Source: Flagellimonas myxillae
GTDB lineage: Bacteria; Bacteroidota; Bacteroidia; Flavobacteriales; Flavobacteriaceae
DNA length: 64,000 bases
NCBI RefSeq assembly: GCF_023502235.1
Contig: NZ_JAMFLY010000001.1
Coordinates: 1,550,001 to 1,614,000, forward strand
Direction of reading: 5' to 3'
Positions within the stretch are counted from its first letter, which is position 1; each line of letters starts with the position of its first letter. The notes below the pieces were generated by a model. The model was not told the DNA's origin. It worked only from the letters and a program-made list of their open reading frames with translations, and did no database searches. Both the position numbers and the translations under genes were made by a program. This document shows, piece by piece, positions 16,586-25,736 of this stretch.

Positions 16586-17728
16586 TCAATAGGAATTTTT
16601 GAACCTGTATTTATAGGCCTTTTCGTAAACCTCTTCGTACAAGGGCAATATATTCAGAATGTCAAACTTGGATGCCACCTTGTATGCATTTTCCTTGAAC
16701 CTGTCCAATACCTGATCATCTTGAAGGATTTCAATCGCTTTTCTGGCCATTTCGTCCACATCGCCTACGTTGGCAAGGTAACCAGATATGCCATTTTTGT
16801 TCACTTCCGGAATACCTCCTGTATTGCTGGAAATAACGGCTACTTTGTTAATCATGGCCTCCAGTGCTGCCAAGCCAAAACTTTCCGATTCCGATGGAAG
16901 TAAAAATAGGTCAGAGAAGCAAAGTACCCGGTCTATTTCCCTACTATTCCCCAAAAACACCACTTTTTCCTTAATTCCCAAATCCTCGCATTGCTGCTCG
17001 GCATATTCCTTTTCGGGTCCTTCCCCAACCATGATCAATTTAGCTGGGATTTGTTGTTGGACCTTGTGAAAAATATTGATCACGTCGGGAATACGCTTTA
17101 CTTTCCTAAAGTTACTGATATGCGTAATGATTCGCTCATCCTCTTTGGCCATGAGCGATCGTTGGCAATCGGTAAAATCTTGTTTGTACTTGGTGGTATC
17201 GATAAAATTGGGAATAACCTCGATCTCCTTTTCAATATCAAAGGTGTCCAAAGTATTTTGTTTCAATGCCTCTGAGACGGAAGTAACGACATCAGATTTG
17301 TTAATGCTGAAGGTAACGGCAGGCTTATAGAACGGATGTTTCCCTACCAAGGTAATATCGGTTCCGTGCAGTGTGGTGATCATCGGAATAAAAATTCCTT
17401 CTTCCTGAAGCATTTTTTTGGCCATAAAACCCGCATAGGCATGGGGAATGGCATAATGTACATGCAATAATTCTATCCCGTAAAACTTAACGGTATCCAC
17501 TAATTTACTGGATAAGGCTAGCTCGTAGGGCTGATAGTGGAACAACGGATATTCAGGCACATGCACCTCATGAAAATGGATGTTATTACCCAGCAGCTCC
17601 AACCGTACTGGCTGTTTATAGGTTATAAAATGAATTTCATGACCCCTTTCAGCAAGGGCTATTCCCAATTCTGTTGCCACAACTCCACTACCACCAAAGG
17701 TGGGATAACAAACTATTGCAATTTTCAT
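16586..17728 (-). CDS. bshA: N-acetyl-alpha-D-glucosaminyl L-malate synthase
   Basis: This is a GT4-family glycosyltransferase of 380 residues, the normal size. BshA joins GlcNAc from UDP-GlcNAc to L-malate, the first step of bacillithiol synthesis. Strong family signs are CYPTFGGSGVVATELG at the N-terminus, H-V-H-Y-A-I-P-H-A, T-T-L-H-G-T-D-I-T-L-V-G, the phosphate-binding S-N-F-R-K-V-K-R and the GT4 ending P-S-E-S-E-S-F-G-L-A-A-L-E-A-M. BshB and BshC are not in the window. The gene sits 29 bp after the GH3/beta-lactamase fusion and 3 bp before a small lipoprotein gene. Confidence 0.96.
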   Translation of the reverse strand: MKIAIVCYPTFGGSGVVATELGIALAERGHEIHFITYKQPVRLELLGNNIHFHEVHVPEYPLFHYQPYELALSSKLVDTVKFYGIELLHVHYAIPHAYAGFMAKKMLQEEGIFIPMITTLHGTDITLVGKHPFYKPAVTFSINKSDVVTSVSEALKQNTLDTFDIEKEIEVIPNFIDTTKYKQDFTDCQRSLMAKEDERIITHISNFRKVKRIPDVINIFHKVQQQIPAKLIMVGEGPEKEYAEQQCEDLGIKEKVVFLGNSREIDRVLCFSDLFLLPSESESFGLAALEAMINKVAVISSNTGGIPEVNKNGISGYLANVGDVDEMARKAIEILQDDQVLDRFKENAYKVASKFDILNILPLYEEVYEKAYKYRFKNSY

Positions 17729-17757
17729 AAGAACAAATCTAAAGCAATATTTACTTT

Positions 17758-20673
17758 CTAATTTATAATAGAATCATAAATAGCTTTCTGGATTCTGGTT
17801 CGTAACCCAGATTTTACCAAAAGGGTATTGGAAGCGGACGGATAGGTCCGATTGGATAAAAAGACATAGACCAGCTCCTCATCTGGGTCTGCCCAAGTGT
17901 AGGTTCCTGTGAATCCACTGTGCCCAAAGCTTTTACGCGAAACACATCCACAAGTAGGCCCTTTCTCCTTTAATTGTGGCTTGTCAAAACCAACTCCGCG
18001 CCTTACATCTTTATGGCAGAAATAACAGGTGTTGAATTTTTTTATGGTCCGTTCATTCAAGAAACGGACTCCTCCATACACCCCGCCTTGTAAATACATT
18101 TGCATGATTTTGGCCACATCGTTGGCATTGCTGAACAAACCTGCGTGCCCTCCTACCCCGCCTTGCATGGCCGCACCCATATCGTGCACATATCCCTGTA
18201 TGGTTTGGTGGCGGTAATAGTTATCTTCTTCTGTTGGAACAATTTCTTCTTTTTCAAACTTGTCCAAAGGATTAAAAGAAGTCCTTTGCAATCCCATCGG
18301 AACATACAGAAAATCATTCACCAATTTATCGATGGACTCCCCATAGGTTTCTTCAATATATTTTTTGAAGACATAATAGGCCACATCGCTATAGCGATAC
18401 CTGTTAGACTTTAGCTCTTGTCTTCCAATACGATTATAAATGGAGTCCTTATAAGCATCCGTTAAATACAGATTATCTGCTACTTTATACGAAAATCCCT
18501 CGGTCGGTTGGTTCCGATAAAAGTCAGGTGAAGGTGTTCGGTTTTTGGTAAGCGTTTTAATGTAAAAGGCAATCCAAGCCGGGAGTCGGCCATAGTGGGA
18601 CAAGGCCTTCAATACCGTGACATCCTTGAGTTCGGTCTCCTCGTATTCCGGGACCAATTCCTTAAAGGTATTGTTTAAAGCAATCTTTCCCTCCTCTTCC
18701 ATCTTCATGATCAAGGGCAAGGTAGACAGAATCTTGGTCAATGAGGCCAAATCATAGATATGGGTTTGGCCAATTTCGTTTTCGGAATTGTAGGTTGGTT
18801 TCCCAAAATTCTTATGATACACAACCTTTCCCTTTTTGGCAATCAACACCTGGGCTCCGGGATACATCAACGAATCCAGACCAGCCTTGACCAGACTATC
18901 CACAGCGGCCAGTTTTCCCGAGCTCATACCAACCCTTTCTGGAATGCTATAGCCCAATCGCTGTAAAGGTTTTAGCTCGATGCCGGTATTCACCGGAAAA
19001 TCCGAATGGGCCGAAACGGGAAGCTTCCCTTTTGCGCCAATGGCGCCAAAAATAACCTCGGCCACATTTTCTTGGCTGATCTTACTGTTCTGATAACCTA
19101 CCACAAGTCCATCAATGGTGTCAAAATTGGGGATATCCAATAGTGCATACGGCTTTGCGAATACGGCCAATATGGTATTGCTGGTTCGCATTCGGCTGAT
19201 TTCCTGTAACCAGAAAAGTTCGTTTTCCGAGAATTTGTACCCTTTCCAAGGGCTCGAATTGTCCTTGTGGAAACCGATGATCACTAAATTAAACCGCGCC
19301 AATTCCTTGCGATAACCAGACAAGTCCTTTGCTTGTATCGCAGTCACTTCGGAATATTGCTTCAAGGTTTGTAAAAAAGGTAATCCAGAGGCATCGCCAA
19401 AATGTACATAGGCGATTTTTTTGTTTTCCAATTTTTTAATGGGAAGCAAGGAAAAATTGTTCTTGACAACGGTAATGGCGTTCTCCATGGCCTCTTCATA
19501 AAGCGCATCGTTATCTACGGTGTTCAGGTCCTCGTAGAGATGCTCAAGTTCCACGGGTTTATAATCATGCAGGCCTGCCTTGTATTTGGCCATCAATATT
19601 TTCTTGACCGATGCCGCCAACCGCACTTCGGTAACAATGCCACGGTTATACGCTTCCATGAGCTTTTCCTTTGCCTGAAGTACATTTTCAGGCATGAGCA
19701 ACATATCGTTTCCAGCAAGAAAAGCGTTGAGCTCCACTTCTCCCTCCGGCGCAAATTCGGAGACTGCCTTCATATTTAGGGCATCCGTAATAACAAGTCC
19801 TTCAAAGCCCATTTCGTGCTTCAATAATTCCGTGACTACCTGGTCGGAGAGTGTTGAGGGTAGCCCTTTTCTAAGAAATTCCACCTGCGGAACGTCCAAA
19901 TGCGCCACCATTACGGAACTAAGTCCATTGTTTATCAACGATTTAAAGGGATATAATTCTATGGAATCCAATCGCTGTCGTGTTGATGCTATTATCGGAA
20001 GGGACTTATGCGAATCGGTTGCTGTATCGCCATGGCCAGGAAAGTGTTTTCCACAAGACAACACACCGGCCCGCTCCATACCATCCATAAAGGCAATTCC
20101 TTTGTTGGCCACATTTTTTGGGTCTTCGCCAAACGAGCGATTCCCAATTATAGGATTTTGCGGATTGTTATTGACGTCCAAGTCGGGCGCAAAATTAATG
20201 TGCACGCCCAATCGTTTTGCCTGTTTTCCAATCTGATAGCCAATCTTTTCAACAATACAACTGTCCTTTATGGCTCCCAAGGTCATATTCCATGGAAAGG
20301 CGTAGGTAGAGTCCAATCGCATTGCGAGTCCCCATTCGGCATCCAAGGCAATCAGCAAGGGAGTTTTGGAAACAGATTGGAAATCATTGGTCATTTTGGC
20401 CTGCCTACCTGGTCCGCCCGGCAAGAATACCACGCCTCCTATATGATGTTGTTTGATTAGTTCCTTTATTTTTTCTTCAGAAGAACTCCCTTTCTTGGAG
20501 GTAGTGCTGACCATGAATAATTGACCAATGCGCTCTTCCAGCGTCATATTGTTGTACTGCGTATCAACCCATGCTTTCTGAGCCAAGGTATCCCTGGTTA
20601 TCAAAGGGTTGTGCTGCCCGAAGGCATTAAGGAAAACAAACAAAAATAGGGGGAAGTAGTAGTTTATCCGCAT
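17758..20673 (-). CDS. GH3 beta-N-acetylhexosaminidase fused to a beta-lactamase-like serine hydrolase
   Basis: I start it at the ATG ending at 20673, since MRINYYFPLFLFVFLNAFGQ is a clean signal peptide; the longer ORF adds 22 residues. The 971-residue product has a NagZ-type GH3 domain (about 30-370) with KHFPGHGDTATDSH (209-222, acid/base His-Asp dyad) and the nucleophile D297 in V-I-T-D-A-L-N-M. A GH3 C-terminal-like domain follows (about 395-560). Last is a class C beta-lactamase/PBP-like domain (about 585-971) with S644-L-T-K647 and Y-S-D as likely second motif. The fusion suggests coupled cleavage of glycans and peptides or esters in cell-wall turnover. It is periplasmic or secreted. 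Upstream lies the Fe-S/MlaD/amidase gene series. Confidence 0.93.
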   Translation of the reverse strand: MRINYYFPLFLFVFLNAFGQHNPLITRDTLAQKAWVDTQYNNMTLEERIGQLFMVSTTSKKGSSSEEKIKELIKQHHIGGVVFLPGGPGRQAKMTNDFQSVSKTPLLIALDAEWGLAMRLDSTYAFPWNMTLGAIKDSCIVEKIGYQIGKQAKRLGVHINFAPDLDVNNNPQNPIIGNRSFGEDPKNVANKGIAFMDGMERAGVLSCGKHFPGHGDTATDSHKSLPIIASTRQRLDSIELYPFKSLINNGLSSVMVAHLDVPQVEFLRKGLPSTLSDQVVTELLKHEMGFEGLVITDALNMKAVSEFAPEGEVELNAFLAGNDMLLMPENVLQAKEKLMEAYNRGIVTEVRLAASVKKILMAKYKAGLHDYKPVELEHLYEDLNTVDNDALYEEAMENAITVVKNNFSLLPIKKLENKKIAYVHFGDASGLPFLQTLKQYSEVTAIQAKDLSGYRKELARFNLVIIGFHKDNSSPWKGYKFSENELFWLQEISRMRTSNTILAVFAKPYALLDIPNFDTIDGLVVGYQNSKISQENVAEVIFGAIGAKGKLPVSAHSDFPVNTGIELKPLQRLGYSIPERVGMSSGKLAAVDSLVKAGLDSLMYPGAQVLIAKKGKVVYHKNFGKPTYNSENEIGQTHIYDLASLTKILSTLPLIMKMEEEGKIALNNTFKELVPEYEETELKDVTVLKALSHYGRLPAWIAFYIKTLTKNRTPSPDFYRNQPTEGFSYKVADNLYLTDAYKDSIYNRIGRQELKSNRYRYSDVAYYVFKKYIEETYGESIDKLVNDFLYVPMGLQRTSFNPLDKFEKEEIVPTEEDNYYRHQTIQGYVHDMGAAMQGGVGGHAGLFSNANDVAKIMQMYLQGGVYGGVRFLNERTIKKFNTCYFCHKDVRRGVGFDKPQLKEKGPTCGCVSRKSFGHSGFTGTYTWADPDEELVYVFLSNRTYPSASNTLLVKSGLRTRIQKAIYDSIIN

Positions 20674-20767
20674 AAGCAAATGATCTAGGGGCATGAACTT
20701 ATCGCTGATAAATGTATTGCATTTCGTCGAAGAATGCACTGAAATCGGGTTAATTTACAGATTTCTT

Positions 20768-21250
20768 CTATAAAAAACGCGAATGCCAGCTTTCGGATGC
20801 CGGTACTTCCCAGTGTTCGGAATACTCCAATTTATTGGCTACAAGGTTGTTGAAAACAGTGGTATTTTTTGAAATGGACTTGGCTTTTGCCATTTTTTTG
20901 AAGTCTTTTAGCGACTTATACGCAATGTATTCACCCTGCTTAAAAGAGACGTTCATCCGATCCATGAGCTCAACCCCATATTTTTGCTCCAGACCTTGGA
21001 TAAAATGCACCGATGCATCTATGGAACAACCCGAAGCACTTGCTTGGGACTGATCCAATCCGATAACAATAAACCGCTTGTATTTTACCTCGAACCCTGC
21101 TTGTAGGGTACTTCCGTGCGCTGTCCACTCATTTAAGAACTGGGACAGTGCTTGATTTATTTCTTCCAGCTCTTCAGGCGAAAAACTGCGATTGGATTGA
21201 TAAATCCATATTCTGGCCGTATCTGGAAGGGTTTCAAAATCAACTAACAT
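20768..21250 (-). CDS. Conserved Bacteroidota protein of unknown function (not an ABC ATPase)
   Basis: The 160-residue soluble protein has no signal peptide or membrane segment. Relatives are often labelled ABC transporter ATPase, but I see no Walker A, Walker B or signature motif here. Visible features are the R-I-W-I-Y-Q-S-N-R start, an acidic helix, W-T-A-H-G, and S-G-C-S-I-D-A-S-V-H-F-I. Its start lies 1 bp after the stop of the CCG-domain Fe-S protein gene, implying tight co-expression with the electron-transfer pair. Function unknown. Confidence 0.75.
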   Translation of the reverse strand: MLVDFETLPDTARIWIYQSNRSFSPEELEEINQALSQFLNEWTAHGSTLQAGFEVKYKRFIVIGLDQSQASASGCSIDASVHFIQGLEQKYGVELMDRMNVSFKQGEYIAYKSLKDFKKMAKAKSISKNTTVFNNLVANKLEYSEHWEVPASESWHSRFL

Positions 21251-21251
21251 T

Positions 21252-22037
21252 TTATAAAGAATTTGCGATAAGTTCAGCTACATCCAAAACAGTGACACTG
21301 TCTTCCTTTTCATGTGCTTTAATACCATCCGTCATCATGGTATTACAATAAGGACAACCGGTTGCGATAATGTTGGGGTTGGTCTCCAATGCGTCTTTTG
21401 TGCGCAATACGTTTATATCCATATCTCCCTTTTCAGGTTCCTTGAACATTTGGGCTCCACCCGCACCACAACATAGTGCCGTTTTTTTATGACGCTTCAT
21501 CTCAACGATCTCCGCATTGGTTTTCTGCAACACCGCTCTGGGAGCATCGAAGATAGTGTTTGCCCTTCCCAAATAACAAGGGTCGTGGAATGTAATCCGC
21601 TTCTCTTTATACACTTGGCCCTTCAGGGTGAGGCGGCCGGCATCAATCAGTTGTTTGATGTACTGCGTATGGTGAAAAACCTCATAATTTCCCCCTAAAC
21701 TTGGGTATTCGTTTTTTAAGGTATTGAAGGAATGTGGGTCACAGGTTACAATGCGTTTTATCTCATAACCATTCAAAACTTCAATGTTCATCATGGCCTG
21801 CATCTGAAACAGGAACTCGTTTCCGGCGCGTTTTGCAACATCTCCGGTGCAACTTTCTTCTGGCCCCAGTACGGCAAAATCCACTTTGGCTCTATTCAAT
21901 ATTTTTACGAATGCCCTGGAAATCTTTTTGGCCCTATCATCATAACTGCCTGCAGAACCCACCCAAAATAATATTTCCGGCTGTTTTCCCTCAGCCAAAA
22001 ATTCTTCCATGGTCTTCACTGTAAGTGCTTCACTCAT
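21252..22037 (-). CDS. CCG-domain (Fe-S)-binding protein, heterodisulfide-reductase-like
   Basis: This 261-residue cytoplasmic protein has two CCG-type cysteine sets. The first lies around E-S-C-T-G-D plus T-C-D-P-H-S-F-N-T. The second is F-H-D-P-C-Y-L-G-R, A-L-C-C-G-A-G-G, then a C-P-Y-C block (A-T-G-C-P-Y-C). Such domains bind a [4Fe-4S] or noncubane cluster and act as the catalytic or relay subunit in HdrB/GlpC/LutA-type systems. It is encoded 9 bp after the membrane Fe-S protein, and the two almost certainly form one electron-transfer complex, probably feeding the quinone pool. The electron donor is not in the window. Confidence 0.88.
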   Translation of the reverse strand: MSEALTVKTMEEFLAEGKQPEILFWVGSAGSYDDRAKKISRAFVKILNRAKVDFAVLGPEESCTGDVAKRAGNEFLFQMQAMMNIEVLNGYEIKRIVTCDPHSFNTLKNEYPSLGGNYEVFHHTQYIKQLIDAGRLTLKGQVYKEKRITFHDPCYLGRANTIFDAPRAVLQKTNAEIVEMKRHKKTALCCGAGGAQMFKEPEKGDMDINVLRTKDALETNPNIIATGCPYCNTMMTDGIKAHEKEDSVTVLDVAELIANSL

Positions 22038-22046
22038 AGTTTTGGA

Positions 22047-23369
22047 TTATTCGTTTACCCAGTTTAAGCGGTCCATTTGATTATATGGCCACGGTGCTCC
22101 ATTGTTTTCAATGTTGGACATCATATTATTTAGTTCTGTAGGAGCAGCCGACTGTTCCATTACCAAATACCGTCTCATTTCCAAAATAATGGAAAGTGGG
22201 TCGATACTAACCGGACAGGCCTCAACACAAGCATTGCAAGTGGTACAGGCCCACAGTTCCTCGCGACTAATGTAATCGTCCAATAACTGTTTGCCATCCG
22301 GTGTAAACTCCCCATTGTTGGCATCCATTTGTTTTCCCACTTCTACCAAGCGATCTCGGGTATCCATCATTATCTTTCGAGGGGAAAGCTTTTTCCCTGT
22401 CTGATTGGCCGGACATTCTGAGGTACATCGACCACATTCGGTACAGGTATAGGCATTCATGAGTTGCACCCAATTCAGGTCCATGACATCGGAAGCGCCA
22501 AACTTTTCTGGTTCCGTCGCACCTTCTTCCGGTGCTGCATAGGGGTCAGCACTAGGGTCCATCATTAATTTAACCTCATTGGTTACGGCCTCTAGGTTGT
22601 TGAATTGCCCCTGTGGTTTAAGCTTTCCATAAAAGGTATTTGGAAAGGCCAGTATTATATGAAGGTGCTTGGAATAGTAGAGATAATTTAAAAAGGCAAG
22701 AATTCCCAAAATGTGTATCCACCAGGCACTTCGCTCAATCAAAATCAAAGTAGAGATGGAAAGATCCTGGAACAAACCTGCAATATATTGGCTTACCGGG
22801 AAGGCTCCCGCTTTGGTATAATGTGGAGCATCCAATTGCTGTAATTGAAAATCCGCAGCGTTCATGGTAAGGAACAGACACATCAACACCATTTCAATGT
22901 AGAGAATCATGTTCCCATCTTTTTTGGGCCACCCTTCCATTTCCGGCTTAATAAAACGCTGGAGTTTGATCGTATTTCTTCGTAGCCAAAACACAACCAC
23001 GGCAACTATCACCAAAATGGCTAAGATTTCAAAAGAGCCGATCAAAACATCGTAGACCACTCCCAAAGGTGCAAAAACCCTATGCGTGCCCAAGATACCG
23101 TCCACGATGATCTCCAATACTTCAATATTGATGATCAAAAAACCAGCATACACAATAAGGTGCAAAAATCCGGCTACGGGTCGAACCACCATTTTGGTCT
23201 GGCCAAGGGCGATACGCAACATGTTTTTCCAACGCTGCGGTCTGTTATCGCTAACATCCACTTCTTTCCCAAGTTTGATGTTTCTGCTGAGCTTTTTTAC
23301 ATTTCTAGTGAAAAACCCAATCCCAATCACAAGGGCCACACCGAACAAAATATTGGGTAGGTACTCCAT
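22047..23369 (-). CDS. Membrane 4Fe-4S electron-transfer protein
   Basis: The protein has 440 residues. The N-terminal part (about 1-240) contains several transmembrane helices resembling a b-type cytochrome or nitrate-reductase-gamma-like module. The C-terminal part has two ferredoxin clusters: C-T-E-C-G-R-C-T-S-E-C-P and C-T-T-C-N-A-C-V-E-A-C-P. Together with the following CCG protein it resembles heterodisulfide-reductase DE-type or ETF:quinone electron-transfer units. The predicted role is moving electrons between a soluble donor and menaquinone at the inner membrane. It begins 3 bp after the MlaD-like gene stops. Confidence 0.88.
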   Translation of the reverse strand: MEYLPNILFGVALVIGIGFFTRNVKKLSRNIKLGKEVDVSDNRPQRWKNMLRIALGQTKMVVRPVAGFLHLIVYAGFLIINIEVLEIIVDGILGTHRVFAPLGVVYDVLIGSFEILAILVIVAVVVFWLRRNTIKLQRFIKPEMEGWPKKDGNMILYIEMVLMCLFLTMNAADFQLQQLDAPHYTKAGAFPVSQYIAGLFQDLSISTLILIERSAWWIHILGILAFLNYLYYSKHLHIILAFPNTFYGKLKPQGQFNNLEAVTNEVKLMMDPSADPYAAPEEGATEPEKFGASDVMDLNWVQLMNAYTCTECGRCTSECPANQTGKKLSPRKIMMDTRDRLVEVGKQMDANNGEFTPDGKQLLDDYISREELWACTTCNACVEACPVSIDPLSIILEMRRYLVMEQSAAPTELNNMMSNIENNGAPWPYNQMDRLNWVNE

Positions 23370-23372
23370 ATT

Positions 23373-24338
23373 CTAATTCTGTTTTTCTGCCGCGGGATCG
23401 TTCTCCGGAAGTTCGTATTCCTTTTGTTTTTTTCCGAAAACGGAAACATTAACGTAGCGTTTGGGGTTCAATCGGAAATCCTGTAGCAATAAATCCAACT
23501 CTCGCGAGGCTGCAGCAAGATTATCATATAGCTGCTCATCGTGGGCCAGCTTGCCCAGTGACCCCTCGCCTTTTTCTATTTTCATCAAAACCGAATTCAG
23601 TTTTTCCACTGTTGTTTTAAAGTTGGACACCGTGCTTGCCAATCCTGCATTGGCCAAGGAATCGGAAAGTTTGGAAAAGTTGGATGTGATTTTGTCCACA
23701 TTCTTTAAGGAATTATCAAGTTGTTCCTTGTTGTTTTCCAATAGCACGTTTAGCTTGTCTGCACTCGTCTTAAAGGAGCTAATCAACTCATTGAGCCCAG
23801 CGATACTTTGTCGCAGTTCTATTCTGGTTTGGTCGTCCAAGACCTTATTTACATTCATTAGCAAAGTGTCTGCATGGGATACGGCCCCCTCCACCTTCAT
23901 TTGCAAGGGAGTCAATTTTTCCTGTACCAAAGCTGTGATCCCTGGTTTTGTATTCGATTGTAAGGTATCCCCCGACTTCGCCATTGGGGCACCGTCAAAA
24001 ACAGGGTGAATCTGCACTCCCTTTCCTCCTATGATTCCCGTATCATAAATTTCAGCACTACTATTTTTAGAGAATTCATGCCCCTCATCAACCGAAAAGG
24101 TCACCACAGATTGAAATCGGGCGTTCTTGAACTCGATTCCTGTAACGTTGCCCACGACCACTCCGTTAATGGTCACCTGGGTGCCAGATTGTATTCCGCC
24201 CACATGGTCATAGACGGCATAGAGCGTTTTGGTATTTTCAAATATGGACGATGATTTTAGGTAACTAAGACCAAATATGAACGCCAGGATTCCAGTAAGT
24301 ACAATAATCCCAGTCTTGATTTCCCTTGATAGTTTCAA
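23373..24338 (-). CDS. MlaD/MCE-family lipid-transport protein
   Basis: The 321-residue protein has one N-terminal membrane anchor (about 7-25) and an MCE domain (about 36-115: Y-D-H-V-G-G-I-Q-S-G-T-Q-V-T-I-N-G-V-V-V-G). A long helical region with heptad character follows (about 130-280) and then a short charged tail. MCE proteins form hexameric rings that carry phospholipids between inner and outer membranes, usually with an ABC transporter (MlaEF), which is not in this window. The gene lies 71 bp after the amidase gene, an arrangement I recognise as common in Flavobacteriia. Confidence 0.9.
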   Translation of the reverse strand: MKLSREIKTGIIVLTGILAFIFGLSYLKSSSIFENTKTLYAVYDHVGGIQSGTQVTINGVVVGNVTGIEFKNARFQSVVTFSVDEGHEFSKNSSAEIYDTGIIGGKGVQIHPVFDGAPMAKSGDTLQSNTKPGITALVQEKLTPLQMKVEGAVSHADTLLMNVNKVLDDQTRIELRQSIAGLNELISSFKTSADKLNVLLENNKEQLDNSLKNVDKITSNFSKLSDSLANAGLASTVSNFKTTVEKLNSVLMKIEKGEGSLGKLAHDEQLYDNLAAASRELDLLLQDFRLNPKRYVNVSVFGKKQKEYELPENDPAAEKQN

Positions 24339-24409
24339 AAGGTTCGGTTTACGGTTCTAAACAAAATTAGGAATAATTTTGACAAGGCTGCCAAGCTTTT
24401 TATCCCCTT

Positions 24410-25606
24410 CTACAACACCGACTTTAACGGCACCCTAGTGCCATTTTTATAGGCAACAATATACGAAGTAGTATATCCCCTAGCATCAGCACGGGACTTA
24501 AGAAGTTTAGCCTCGCTATACGAACTTGCGCTGCCGTACATATATCTGTAGAGGTTTTTATACGGTTCTTTGGACAAGGTTTCCAGTCCGTTGAAATTCT
24601 CTCCCTTAAGTGGAATATTCTTGGCGCTGGCCATAAGTTGTACCTTAAAGGTCACCCCTGATGCCGCTGCGGGTTTCTTTTCCTCTTTTTGAGCAACAAC
24701 AACCTCCTTGGCCGGGACCTTTTCCTCCGCTGTTTCCTGTTTGGGCTCATCCTCCTTCTTGGTGGTCATGTGGACTGCACCCGAGGAATCCTCAATTACC
24801 ACAGCGCTGGAAGCTGTCTCAATTCCAGTGGTCATATCCCTTTTATAACCCAAAACAGCATCGGCGATGGCCTTGCCCATTTCGTTTTGTCCTTTGGATG
24901 AGTTTAAATAGCTCCCTTCATTTTTATTGGTCAGGAAACCAGCCTCCACCAAAACGCTCGGCATAAAGGTCTGGTGCAGAACGATGAAACCTGCTTGTTT
25001 CACTTTTCGGTCCTTTCTTTGCAATTGTTTGGTAAAATTATCTTGAAGTCGTTTGCCCAGCAATATGCTATGCTCCAAAAACTCTTCCTGCATAATGGTA
25101 AGACCTATTACCGATTCCGGGGAATTGATGTCGTATTCCGCATAGCGTTGCTCATAGTTGTCCTCAAGGTAAATCACGGAATTCTCCTTTTTGGCAACTT
25201 CAAAATTCTGTCGGTTTTTATGCAATCCCAAAACAAAAGTTCCTGCTCCATGTGCATCGGAGTTATGGGAATCGCAATGTACCGAAACAAAGAGGTCGGC
25301 ATTGGCCTGGTTCGCTATTTCCCCACGAACAAACAAATCCACAAAACTATCGTCCTTACGGGTATAAATCACTTTAACATCGGCATGTTTTTCGAGTTCG
25401 GCACCGGCTTTTAACACAATGCCCAGGGCAATGTTCTTCTCTAGATATCCATTACCCAAGTTACCAGGATCATGTCCTCCATGGCCCGCATCCAGGACTA
25501 CAACAAATTTATCTTTGGGCGGTACTTCGATATCATTTTTGGTAAACGAAGTCAGGGGAACAACCACGAATAGAACGATAAGAAAAGATAACCAACTTTT
25601 ATTCAT
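24410..25606 (-). CDS. N-acetylmuramoyl-L-alanine amidase (Amidase_3) with SPOR-like C-terminus
   Basis: I start it at the ATG ending at 25606 (MNKSWLSFLIVLFVVVPL, a clean signal). The 398-residue protein has an Amidase_3 domain (about 30-260) with V-V-L-D-A-G-H-G-G-H-D-P-G, the second Zn site S-V-H-C-D-S-H and the catalytic V-L-V-E-A-G-F-L-T-N. An Ala/Glu/Lys-rich linker (about 270-315) leads to a SPOR-like peptidoglycan-binding domain (about 318-398). The enzyme cuts the amide bond between muramic acid and the stem peptide, typically at division. It is divergent from lptD, with a shared 130-bp upstream region. Confidence 0.93.
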   Translation of the reverse strand: MNKSWLSFLIVLFVVVPLTSFTKNDIEVPPKDKFVVVLDAGHGGHDPGNLGNGYLEKNIALGIVLKAGAELEKHADVKVIYTRKDDSFVDLFVRGEIANQANADLFVSVHCDSHNSDAHGAGTFVLGLHKNRQNFEVAKKENSVIYLEDNYEQRYAEYDINSPESVIGLTIMQEEFLEHSILLGKRLQDNFTKQLQRKDRKVKQAGFIVLHQTFMPSVLVEAGFLTNKNEGSYLNSSKGQNEMGKAIADAVLGYKRDMTTGIETASSAVVIEDSSGAVHMTTKKEDEPKQETAEEKVPAKEVVVAQKEEKKPAAASGVTFKVQLMASAKNIPLKGENFNGLETLSKEPYKNLYRYMYGSASSYSEAKLLKSRADARGYTTSYIVAYKNGTRVPLKSVL

Positions 25607-25682
25607 AAGAACTGTACAATAAAGGCGCTCCGCTATGGTTAAAATTATTGTAATCCCCAATCAACAGAACAAAAAATATATG

Positions 25683-25690
25683 TAAGTTTG
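25683..25690 (+). promoter_or_regulatory. Candidate -7 element upstream of lptD
   Basis: TAAGTTTG matches the Bacteroidota -7 consensus exactly. No TTTG lies 19-21 bp upstream, so it is a half-match. It would give a 5' UTR of about 40 nt. Confidence 0.35.
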
Positions 25691-25736
25691 AGCCCAAAAA
25701 CTGAGCCAAACTAGCACAAAAATAGGATTTATCGCG

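Noticed and set aside
20718..20730. TGCATTTCGTCGA as a further copy of the TCGATGAAA box
   Set aside because: The orientation relative to the gene differs from the other copies and the core differs at one base, so I did not count it as a site, although a half-site-like TCAGCGA lies 22 bp away.
20768..21250. ABC transporter ATPase annotation
   Set aside because: No Walker A, Walker B or signature sequence is present in the 160 residues.
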